From contig CABVBB010000061.1 in NCBI GenBank assembly GCA_902496505.1, positions 1 through 8,608 of the forward strand: 8,608 nucleotides of DNA. The letters run 5' to 3'. How positions within the stretch are numbered: the stretch's first letter is position 1; every line of letters starts with the position of its first letter. This DNA is from an uncultured Peptococcaceae bacterium (GTDB lineage Bacteria > Bacillota > Peptococcia > Peptococcales > Peptococcaceae). The translations under genes and the position numbers were made by a program. The notes under the pieces are model-generated. The model did not search any database. It saw only the letters and a list, made by a program, of their open reading frames with translations, and had not been told where the DNA came from. Of this stretch, positions 1 through 5,513 are shown one piece after another.

Positions 1-1356
1 ATCTATGACAAGGAAAAACCTGCGGGCGTCATCGCACAATTCGGCGGACAGACCCCGCTCAATCTGGCGGCTGACCTCAAGAAAGCGGGCGTCAACATCC
101 TGGGCACGACGCCAGAGACCATCGATCTGGCCGAGGACCGCGACCAATTCCGCGCCATCATGGAGAAGCTCGCTATCCCCATGCCTGAATCCGGCATGGC
201 GGTCAATGTAGAAGAAGCCTTGGCTATCGCTGAGCACATCGGTTATCCGGTGATGGTACGCCCCTCCTACGTCTTGGGCGGCCGCGGCATGGAAGTCGTG
301 CACGATGCCGACAGTCTGACCATTTATATGCAGGCTGCGGTCGGCGTCACCCCTGACCGGCCCATCCTCATCGACCGCTTCCTGCACAACGCCACCGAAT
401 GCGAAGCCGACGCTATCGCCGACGGCACCGACGCTTTCGTGCCCGCAGTGATGGAACACATCGAGCTGGCGGGCATCCATTCCGGCGACTCAGCGTGCAT
501 CCTGCCTTCGCTCAATATCAGTCCGGAAAATGTCGCCACCATCAAAGATTACACCATGCGGATTGCCAAGGAAATGAACGTCTGCGGCTTGATGAATATG
601 CAGTACGCCATTGAAGACGGCAAAGTCTACGTCCTGGAGGCCAATCCCCGTGCTTCCCGCACTGTGCCTCTCGTAAGCAAAGTCTGCAATATCCAGATGG
701 TGCAGCTGGCCACGCAGATCATCACCAGCTCCCTCACCGGCCAGCCCTCGCCCCTAAAAGAACTGACGGAAAAGACCATTCCCCACTACGGTGTGAAAGA
801 AGCGGTCTTCCCCTTCAATATGTTCCCTGAGGTCGATCCCATTCTCGGGCCGGAAATGCGCTCCACCGGCGAAGTGCTGGGCATCGCCCAAAACTTCGGC
901 GAAGCCTTCTACAAGGCGCAGGAAGCTGCCGGGACCAAGCTCCCCCTCTCCGGCAAAGTCTTCATCAGCGTCAATGACCGCGACAAAGACGAAGTTGTGG
1001 ACATGGCGCGCCAGTTCAGTGACTGCGGCTTTGAGATCATTGCCACCGAAGGCACCTACAATGTCCTCAAAGCTGCCGGCATCGAAGCGCAGTTCATCAA
1101 CAAACTGCAGCAAGGCCGCCCCAATATCCTGGACGCTATCACCAACGGTCAGATCGATCTGATCATCAACACCCCCAACGATAAAAAAGGCGCCGAAGAT
1201 GACAGCTACATCCGCAAAGCCGCCATCAAAGGCCGCATCGCCTACATGACCACTCTGGCCGCCGGCAAAGCCACCGCCGCCGGTATCCGCCAGGCTCAGC
1301 AAGGCAGACCCTTCGAAGTGAAATCCCTCCAGGAATTCCACTCAGAGATCCACTAA
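1..1356 (+). CDS. carB: Carbamoyl-phosphate synthase large subunit, C-terminal part (5'-truncated by the window)
   Basis: CarB makes carbamoyl phosphate from bicarbonate, ammonia (channelled from the CarA glutaminase) and two ATP, feeding pyrimidine and arginine synthesis in the cytoplasm. The reading frame is open from base 1 and gives 451 residues. Against the usual ~1070-residue protein, roughly 620 N-terminal residues lie outside the window. What remains is the second ATP-grasp half: GGQTPLNLA near residue 14, then RPSYVLGGRGMEVV, MEHIELAGIHSGDSA, the ATP/metal segment LEANPRASRTVP, and GPEMRSTGE. It is followed by the C-terminal MGS-like allosteric domain. That domain keeps the TEGT loop (residues 349-352), a Lys at about 368 and an Asn-Thr at 390-391, positions where E. 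coli CarB contacts its nucleotide effectors. One position after that Asn-Thr is Pro where E. coli has Thr. There is no frameshift or lesion. The gene ends its transcription unit, since a strong terminator starts 7 bases after the stop. The family call is very secure. Confidence 0.97.
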   Translation: MYDKEKPAGVIAQFGGQTPLNLAADLKKAGVNILGTTPETIDLAEDRDQFRAIMEKLAIPMPESGMAVNVEEALAIAEHIGYPVMVRPSYVLGGRGMEVVHDADSLTIYMQAAVGVTPDRPILIDRFLHNATECEADAIADGTDAFVPAVMEHIELAGIHSGDSACILPSLNISPENVATIKDYTMRIAKEMNVCGLMNMQYAIEDGKVYVLEANPRASRTVPLVSKVCNIQMVQLATQIITSSLTGQPSPLKELTEKTIPHYGVKEAVFPFNMFPEVDPILGPEMRSTGEVLGIAQNFGEAFYKAQEAAGTKLPLSGKVFISVNDRDKDEVVDMARQFSDCGFEIIATEGTYNVLKAAGIEAQFINKLQQGRPNILDAITNGQIDLIINTPNDKKGAEDDSYIRKAAIKGRIAYMTTLAAGKATAAGIRQAQQGRPFEVKSLQEFHSEIH

Positions 1357-1362
1357 TACACC

Positions 1363-1401
1363 AAAAAGCCGCTGCCCTACGATCGGGCAGCGGCTTTTTT
1401 T
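1363..1401 (+). terminator. Rho-independent terminator of carB
   Basis: A perfect 10-bp GC-rich stem, GCCGCTGCCC (1368-1377) with GGGCAGCGGC (1385-1394), encloses a 7-nt loop and runs into seven T residues (1395-1401). The A5 tract at 1363-1367 can extend the stem by pairing with the first Ts. It could also give a short U-tract on the minus strand, so some bidirectional activity is possible, although no minus-strand gene is seen here to need it. Confidence 0.93.
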
Positions 1402-1450
1402 GGCGTGCGCGGAAATCGCTATCTCCACACCTGACTGCTCGCGACTTCTC

Positions 1451-1479
1451 TTGCATTCCTATTTTATCTTGACTATAAT
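1451..1479 (+). promoter_or_regulatory. Sigma70-type promoter of the LysR regulator gene
   Basis: The -35 box TTGCAT (1451-1456) is separated by exactly 17 nt from a consensus -10 box TATAAT (1474-1479). Transcription would start near 1486, giving a leader of about 38 nt that contains the AGGAGG ribosome binding site at 1510-1515. It lies downstream of the carB terminator, so the regulator is transcribed independently of carB. Confidence 0.8.
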
Positions 1480-1480
1480 G

Positions 1481-1499
1481 GAATTTAGTACTATCATTC
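1481..1499 (+). promoter_or_regulatory. Possible LysR-type operator (T-N11-A) at the regulator's own start site
   Basis: GAAT (1481-1484) and ATTC (1496-1499) form an inverted repeat with an 11-nt spacer. This fits the general T-N11-A dyad of LysR-family binding sites. It begins 2 bases after the -10 box and covers the expected transcription start, where binding of the gene's own product would repress it. The arms are only 4 bp, so chance occurrence is quite possible. This is an inference from geometry only. Confidence 0.3.
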
Positions 1500-1523
1500 G
1501 CTTATCTTTAGGAGGGTCTGTTG

Positions 1524-2459
1524 ATGCGTATCGATCAGCTTCGTTATCTATCCGAAATAGCCAAGAGTCACTCTATGCACGCTACCAGTACCAAGATGCA
1601 TATTTCTCCCCAAGCCCTCAGCGCCTCCATCAAGGCGATGGAAAACGAGATCGGTCTGGCGCTTTTGGAGCGTTCCTTCCAGGGCACTGAACTCACGCCT
1701 TTGGGCGAAGAGATCTCCGCTGCGTCAGAGGCTTTTATCGAGAAGCTGGATCGGATCCTGGCTGCGCACCGCAACACTTCTGAACAGGAGCAGACTAACT
1801 TTGTGTTCAACTTTTTCCCCTATGATGAGATGGACAATTTTGCCCCCAAGCTTATCACCGATCTGCTTTATAAAAACTTTGACATGCCCATCCGCACGCT
1901 GGAGCGCTCAGCGGAAGAAATCAAGGCGGCCTTGACCGACGGGTCGATCGAGGTGGCGCTGGCTTTTGTCTACAAGCTCAACAACAAGACGCTGTTGGAT
2001 CCATACAGCGATTTCGACTGCAAGCCCTTATGCACGATGCGCTATTGCTGCCGCGCCTCCCGAAGCTCACCGCTCAACCAATACATGTCTGTCTCGCTCA
2101 AAAATGTCCTCAAATACCCGCTGCTCCATTTCACGCCCCGCAGCGGCAAAGAATTCGTCGACTTCATCCAAGCCCTTTCCGGCGGCGCAGCGACTGGTCA
2201 AGTGCGCGTGCTCAGACACCAAGAGGTCTACAAAGAAAAACTCATCAACAACCACGGTGTTTCGCTCATTGTGGACGTGCCTTATAAAGACAAGTCCAAC
2301 GTGGAGCATATCCACGGCACCGTAGAGATCCCCATCAAAGAAAACCTCCAGCGCCAACTCTGCCTCATTTCCAAAAAAGGCACTGTCTTCAGCGAACAAA
2401 CAGAAAAATTCATCAAGATCCTCTCTGATCATCTGGCCTATACTATCCGCGAGAGTTAA
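1524..2459 (+). CDS. LysR-family transcriptional regulator
   Basis: A 311-residue protein of usual LysR-family length (about 300). The N-terminal winged helix-turn-helix spans about residues 1-65: MRIDQLRYLSEIAKS, the recognition helix region HISPQALSASIKAMENEIG (26-44), then LLERS and LTPLGEE. A linker helix follows to about residue 90. The rest should be the periplasmic-binding-protein-like effector domain, where LysR proteins bind a small co-inducer that cannot be read from sequence. The start was set at ATG 1524, 8 nt after AGGAGG (1510-1515); an in-frame TTG at 1521 is only 5 nt away and less likely. The gene has its own promoter and terminator. It converges with the permease gene, an unusual orientation for a LysR gene and its target, which are more often divergent. 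The permease remains the most obvious candidate target, by proximity alone. The family call is secure and the regulon unknown. Confidence 0.93.
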   Translation: MRIDQLRYLSEIAKSHSMHATSTKMHISPQALSASIKAMENEIGLALLERSFQGTELTPLGEEISAASEAFIEKLDRILAAHRNTSEQEQTNFVFNFFPYDEMDNFAPKLITDLLYKNFDMPIRTLERSAEEIKAALTDGSIEVALAFVYKLNNKTLLDPYSDFDCKPLCTMRYCCRASRSSPLNQYMSVSLKNVLKYPLLHFTPRSGKEFVDFIQALSGGAATGQVRVLRHQEVYKEKLINNHGVSLIVDVPYKDKSNVEHIHGTVEIPIKENLQRQLCLISKKGTVFSEQTEKFIKILSDHLAYTIRES

Positions 2460-2463
2460 ACTG

Positions 2464-2493
2464 AGCCGTCCCTTTTCCGGGGCGGCTTTTTTT
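2464..2493 (+). terminator. Rho-independent terminator of the LysR gene
   Basis: The arms AGCCGTCCC (2464-2472) and GGGGCGGCT (2479-2487) pair over 9 bp with one G-U, closing a 6-nt loop (TTTTCC). They run into a T7 tract (2487-2493). The hairpin starts 5 bases after the stop codon at 2457-2459. Confidence 0.9.
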
Positions 2494-2512
2494 GATGGGC
2501 TGAGACGGCCGC

Positions 2513-2547
2513 AAAAAAAAGCCCGCCTAAACGAGGTTTAGACGGAC
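2513..2547 (-). terminator. Rho-independent terminator of the minus-strand permease gene
   Basis: On the minus strand, bases 2547-2536 pair with 2532-2521 around a 3-nt loop and are followed by eight U residues (2520-2513). On the plus strand the same stem would contain two C-A mismatches (2522/2546 and 2526/2542). On the minus strand these become G-U pairs, so the 12-bp stem is fully paired only in the permease transcript. That strand asymmetry assigns it to the permease rather than to LysR. Confidence 0.88.
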
Positions 2548-2574
2548 TCGAGCATACTTTTTCGATTGCTTAGC

Positions 2575-3984
2575 TTACGCATACAGGCCGATCAAATACC
2601 AGTACGGCATCATGATCAAAGCGATGAAGGCGATGCAGAGCAGACCTTTGACGGTAAACATCTTGATGGTGTTGTTCATGCTGCACATGCCAAAACCATA
2701 AATGATCAAGGCCAGCGGGTATTCATACGGGAAGAAGATGATATCGCTGGACAGGTAGCAGGCATTGAAGTGCGGCCAGAAGCTCCAGTCGATCTGCGCG
2801 CAGTAGGAAGCCACGGTAGCGGGCAGCATAGACATCATCGCGTACGGCGTGAGGATGAAGTTGGCGCCGACACCGAAGAGCAAGGTGCCCAAAGTAGCCC
2901 AGTAATGACCCATCCCGCTCAGAACAGACGCGATCCCGCTGGAAACCAGGGTCGTCAGTTCCAAGGAAGTCGCTACCGTACCCACTGCTACGAAAGCCAT
3001 AACAACGGCGTGCATACTGAAATTGACGTTTCTGACATCGCCGTCATCAGCGATCCCCAGAACAAAGAAAAGAACGTTAGCGCCGATGAAAGCAAAGGCG
3101 ATATCCAGTTTGTGCAAAGGATAAAGGATCATCCAAGCAAAAAGCCCTATCAACAAAACAGCACTGATCTTTTCATTGCGGCTCATTTTGCCGAGCTTCT
3201 CATAATTGGCCCGGTACACGGCTTTCGTCGCCGCCAGATCCAGGACCTGGCCTTCACGCTTTGTGGATGATTTATACCATTTCAAGACCAGCCACATAAA
3301 GCCAAGGATGAAGATCAGCATCGGCCAGTTGTACAAAAGCAGCTTAATATAGCTGATACTTATATCAGGATAAATTGCCTGCACAGATGCGTTCATAATA
3401 CCAATAGAAAGCGGACAATAAATAATGGCTTTCGCATGCGTCGCAGCCAGGATCACTGCTGTGAAAATAGGAACAGCTGCTTTATCCGTCGGCTTCAATT
3501 CAAGCGCTTTGAACATGGCCAAAGCCAACGTAGCGATCAATATAAAGTTGGTCATCATAGAGACTGCTGAAATAACGATACCAACAAACAATATCGCCCA
3601 GACGCCGCTGTAATACGTACCTCCGGATTTTAAGATCAAGCCGTACCCGATACGCTGGATCAATCCTGTCTTTGATAAAATAGCAGCAAAAAGCAGCGCG
3701 TTGATCAACATCATCGAGGTCGGACTCACCCAGGCGCTGAAGGCTGTAGCAAATTTGGTTACGCCTGTCAAGACCCATAATGACGGCATCAGCATACCGA
3801 TAGCCCAACTGCTCATTAGGTTAAAGGCCAAGAGGCACAAGCCCATGATCGTAATGACCACAAATCGCTTCATCGGTGCCGTATAGACCTCGCCCAAAGG
3901 CAAAAAGTATCCGGCGATCATCAAAACAACGGTGATGCCCCACTGCAGCATTTTCTTTTTATCTGTGTTCAGTGCAACAGACAT
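2575..3984 (-). CDS. SLC13/DASS-like anion permease (inner membrane)
   Basis: A 469-residue, very hydrophobic protein with about a dozen probable membrane segments, matching the size and layout of the divalent-anion:Na+ symporter (SLC13/DASS, ion-transporter superfamily) permeases that move dicarboxylates, citrate, tartrate or sulfate. The two halves show the inverted-repeat pattern of hairpin regions: around SAVSMMTNF (residues 139-147) and GANFILTPYAMMSMLP (373-388). The C-terminal part, with a Pro-Tyr-Glu-Tyr-Pro stretch (419-423), IIYGFGM and a final YWYLIGL, is typical of the family. The canonical Ser-Asn-Thr sodium/substrate motifs are not present in recognisable form, so substrate and coupling ion cannot be given. 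The start was set at ATG 3984-3982 because AAGGAGGG (3998-3991) lies 6 nt upstream. A longer frame starting at 4059 begins inside the TATAAT box of the proximal promoter and is rejected. The gene is monocistronic, with its own promoters and terminator. Confidence 0.85.
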   Translation of the reverse strand: MSVALNTDKKKMLQWGITVVLMIAGYFLPLGEVYTAPMKRFVVITIMGLCLLAFNLMSSWAIGMLMPSLWVLTGVTKFATAFSAWVSPTSMMLINALLFAAILSKTGLIQRIGYGLILKSGGTYYSGVWAILFVGIVISAVSMMTNFILIATLALAMFKALELKPTDKAAVPIFTAVILAATHAKAIIYCPLSIGIMNASVQAIYPDISISYIKLLLYNWPMLIFILGFMWLVLKWYKSSTKREGQVLDLAATKAVYRANYEKLGKMSRNEKISAVLLIGLFAWMILYPLHKLDIAFAFIGANVLFFVLGIADDGDVRNVNFSMHAVVMAFVAVGTVATSLELTTLVSSGIASVLSGMGHYWATLGTLLFGVGANFILTPYAMMSMLPATVASYCAQIDWSFWPHFNACYLSSDIIFFPYEYPLALIIYGFGMCSMNNTIKMFTVKGLLCIAFIALIMMPYWYLIGLYA

Positions 3985-4037
3985 CAAAATCCCTCCTTCA
4001 AGATAGCAACTACAAATGAAATGGAATAAGTAAAGAT

Positions 4038-4052
4038 CGATCAAATTCAGCA
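4038..4052. repeat. 15-bp word shared with the region upstream of the phosphohydrolase gene (copy 1)
   Basis: CGATCAAATTCAGCA occurs here and again, identical and in the same plus-strand orientation, at 6476-6490. Here it covers the expected transcription start and first bases of the permease leader (start near 4051, minus strand), a position suited to an operator. It also overlaps a GATCGATC palindrome (4035-4042). It could be a regulator half-site or a coincidence. By a rough estimate an exact 15-bp match anywhere in a window this size has only a few percent chance, and here both copies are intergenic. Confidence 0.4.
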
Positions 4053-4057
4053 TCTTC

Positions 4058-4086
4058 ATTATAGCCTGACACCCAAATACTTAGAA
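4058..4086 (-). promoter_or_regulatory. Proximal promoter of the permease gene
   Basis: On the minus strand, TTCTAA (4086-4081) stands 17 nt before a consensus TATAAT (4063-4058). The -10 is perfect but the -35 matches the consensus at only three positions, so activation by a regulator would be expected. The -35 region overlaps the 9-mer GCTTATTCT (4091-4083), which recurs at the same distance from the -10 of the divergent promoter. The predicted leader from about 4051 to the ATG at 3984 is about 67 nt. Confidence 0.6.
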
Positions 4087-4197
4087 TAAGCGTTTTTTAG
4101 ACATCTACTCCCTAGCTATCAAAATATATTTTATATGACCTATCTGTCAAATGTTTTTTTATACCACCCCGCTGTCGTTCAAAATACTGCTTATTCT
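4083..4197. repeat. 9-bp inverted repeat placed at both divergent promoters
   Basis: AGAATAAGC (4083-4091) and its exact reverse complement GCTTATTCT (4189-4197) flank the control region. Read in the direction of each promoter, the 9-mer ends exactly 19 nt before the proposed -10 box: TATAAT at 4063-4058 on the minus strand and TACACT at 4217-4222 on the plus strand. The core GAATAAG also occurs at 4024-4030, 60 bp from the copy at 4084-4090. The identical spacing argues for a shared -35/activator element. Confidence 0.5.
4123..4150 (-). promoter_or_regulatory. Distal, strong promoter of the permease gene
   Basis: On the minus strand, a perfect -35 TTGACA (4150-4145) is followed after 16 nt by TATATT (4128-4123). 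The predicted start is near 4116, giving a leader of about 130 nt that runs through the proximal promoter. A 12-bp perfect palindrome AAAATATATTTT (4121-4132) overlaps the -10 box and could be a repressor site or simply AT-rich promoter sequence. Confidence 0.65.
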
Positions 4198-4222
4198 CGC
4201 CTTGCTTTTAGCGTGCTACACT
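4189..4222 (+). promoter_or_regulatory. Probable promoter of the zinc-ribbon/ABC operon
   Basis: TACACT (4217-4222), preceded by TG at 4214-4215 (extended -10 form), has only a weak -35 at TTCTCG (4194-4199, 17-nt spacing). The GCTTATTCT word at 4189-4197 covers that -35. An alternative -10, TATAGT (4222-4227), has no well-spaced -35. I chose TACACT because its distance to the 9-mer is identical to that in the divergent permease promoter. The leader to ATG 4263 would be about 34 nt. Confidence 0.4.
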
Positions 4223-4262
4223 ATAGTCAAATCCAAAACACCACATAAGGAGGTTGTCATCA

Positions 4263-4673
4263 ATGGCTGATCTCACTGAGCGTTTAGCAGAAATAAACGG
4301 TCGAGCCGAGCGCTGCCGCTGCAAGTACTGCGGCGGACCATTGGAAGTCCGCAAGGTCTTCTTCGGCGATATCGAGACCGCCCGCACCGAGATATTCTGT
4401 CAAAAGTGTGACCGCATCGAGTATGGCGTAGAACCAGAGATCTATCATATCGCTGAGTATTTTGTCAAAGCCTTTCATTTCAATAGTTTTCCTGATCTCG
4501 AGCCGGGCGAACAGACTGATCGGCTCAATACCGCTCAAGTAGCGGAGATCATCACGTGGTACAGCCAGTCGTTGGGACTCTTGGAGGCTGATGGCTTCAT
4601 CCCAGAGATCCAAACGCTGCTTAAAAATCAAAGCACACTGCTCCTTTCGCATGAAGTTTTGGAAGAGTGTTAG
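4263..4673 (+). CDS. Small zinc-ribbon protein, function unknown; first gene of a three-gene operon
   Basis: A 136-residue soluble protein that I do not recognise as a named family. Near the N-terminus it has CKYC (Cys20/Cys23) and CQKC (Cys46/Cys49), 22 residues between the pairs, the classic four-cysteine pattern of a zinc ribbon; an extra Cys18 precedes them. The C-terminal two thirds look helical and acidic, with no membrane segment or signal peptide, and Cys136 is the last residue. Zinc ribbons of this kind bind nucleic acid or protein, or are purely structural, and the sequence does not say which. The start is ATG 4263, 9 nt after TAAGGAGG (4246-4253); a TTG at 4254 in the same frame abuts the ribosome binding site and is rejected. 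The ribosome binding site of the ABC ATPase gene overlaps this gene's TAG stop, so the two are very likely translated together from one mRNA. Confidence 0.8.
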   Translation: MADLTERLAEINGRAERCRCKYCGGPLEVRKVFFGDIETARTEIFCQKCDRIEYGVEPEIYHIAEYFVKAFHFNSFPDLEPGEQTDRLNTAQVAEIITWYSQSLGLLEADGFIPEIQTLLKNQSTLLLSHEVLEEC

Positions 4674-4685
4674 GAGGTGGGCAGC

Positions 4686-5513
4686 ATGAAGGAATCCCTT
4701 ATCCAAGCCAGCGGCTTAGGCGTACGCTATGGCAATCGCTATCTGCTCAAGGATATCGATTGGCGTATCGAGCGCGGCGAGCATTGGCTGGTCTTCGGAC
4801 TCAATGGCAGCGGCAAAACGACCTTGGTCTCCATTCTGGCCGGGTATGGGTATTTTTCTGAAGGCACACTGTCGGTTTTCGGCAGCCCTTATACAGAGGA
4901 AAATGTGCTGGCCAAGCGCAGGCGTATCGGTTTTGTCAGCGGCTCCTTTTTCGACCGTGTCTATCATGAGGAATCGGTGCTGGACATCGTGCTCTCTGGG
5001 CTGACAGGTTCACTGGTGCGTGATCTGACCATCACGGACAGCCAGTACCAGCGGGCGCAGGCCTTGCTGAAAGGTTTGGGCATACCCGATAAAGAACGGC
5101 TGCCTTTTTCCACCCTTTCTAAAGGACAGCGGCAAAATGTCTTGATCGCCCGAGCACTCATCGCGTCTCCTGAGCTTTTGATCTTGGACGAACCGGCCAC
5201 CGGACTGGATGTCTATAACCGCGAGCTTTTGCTGAGCACCATCAGCGACCTGGCAGAACACACAGACATGACCATCCTCTACATCACCCATTATACGGAG
5301 GAGATCCTGCCGCAATTCGACCGTACGCTGCTGCTCAAAAACGGCCGCTGTTACCGCCAGGGTGCAACGGCTGAGCTGTTTGAGTCCGACGCGTTCAGCC
5401 GCTTTTTGGATCATCCGGCCGTTGTCGGCCCTGATCCCAGCCGCATGCACGTGTCTCTGGAAGTACCCGCCGCCATCCGACGCTTGATCACTGCCACACA
5501 GGGGGTGAAATGA
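4686..5513 (+). CDS. Soluble ABC ATPase of the YlmA/ModF (COG1119) type
   Basis: A 275-residue single-domain ABC ATPase. Motifs: Walker A GLNGSGKTT (residues 38-46), signature LSKGQ (144-148, for canonical LSGGQ), Walker B LLILDEP (164-170) with catalytic Glu169, D-loop ATGLD (171-175), and switch His202 in ITHYTEEI. The family flavour comes from GEHWLVFGLNGSGKTTL and ESVLDIVLSG, which resemble Bacillus YlmA and the ModF/PhrA group; this comparison is from memory. The Q-loop region reads IGFVSGSFF, with no Gln at the usual place, a feature I also associate with YlmA-like proteins. No permease or binding-protein gene lies in the operon, so a transport role is unproven; such stand-alone ATPases may act on non-membrane partners. 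Start ATG 4686 is 8 nt after AGGAGG (4672-4677), which overlaps the upstream stop. A GTG at 4677 falls within that ribosome binding site and is rejected. The 3' end overlaps the next gene by 4 nt (ATGA). Confidence 0.88.
   Translation: MKESLIQASGLGVRYGNRYLLKDIDWRIERGEHWLVFGLNGSGKTTLVSILAGYGYFSEGTLSVFGSPYTEENVLAKRRRIGFVSGSFFDRVYHEESVLDIVLSGLTGSLVRDLTITDSQYQRAQALLKGLGIPDKERLPFSTLSKGQRQNVLIARALIASPELLILDEPATGLDVYNRELLLSTISDLAEHTDMTILYITHYTEEILPQFDRTLLLKNGRCYRQGATAELFESDAFSRFLDHPAVVGPDPSRMHVSLEVPAAIRRLITATQGVK

Noticed and set aside
754..1341. Minus-strand open frame inside carB
   Set aside because: It is a shadow of the conserved carB frame with biased Phe/Gly/Asp composition and no start signals.
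1391..2495. CGGCTTTTTTTG repeated at 1391 and 2483
   Set aside because: Both copies are the right arm and U-tract of intrinsic terminators, where such similarity is expected.
2566..3270. Long plus-strand open frame (234 codons) inside the permease region
   Set aside because: It is antisense to the permease, gives low-complexity hydrophilic sequence without a domain, has no good ribosome binding site and lies across the permease coding frame.
3985..4059. N-terminal extension of the permease from ATG 4059
   Set aside because: That ATG lies within the TATAAT box of the proximal promoter. The ATG at 3984 has an ideal ribosome binding site, and the extension is not typical of the family.
4246..4262. 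Translation of the zinc-ribbon gene from TTG 4254
   Set aside because: It directly abuts the AAGGAGG site, leaving no spacer, while ATG 4263 has a normal 9-nt spacing.
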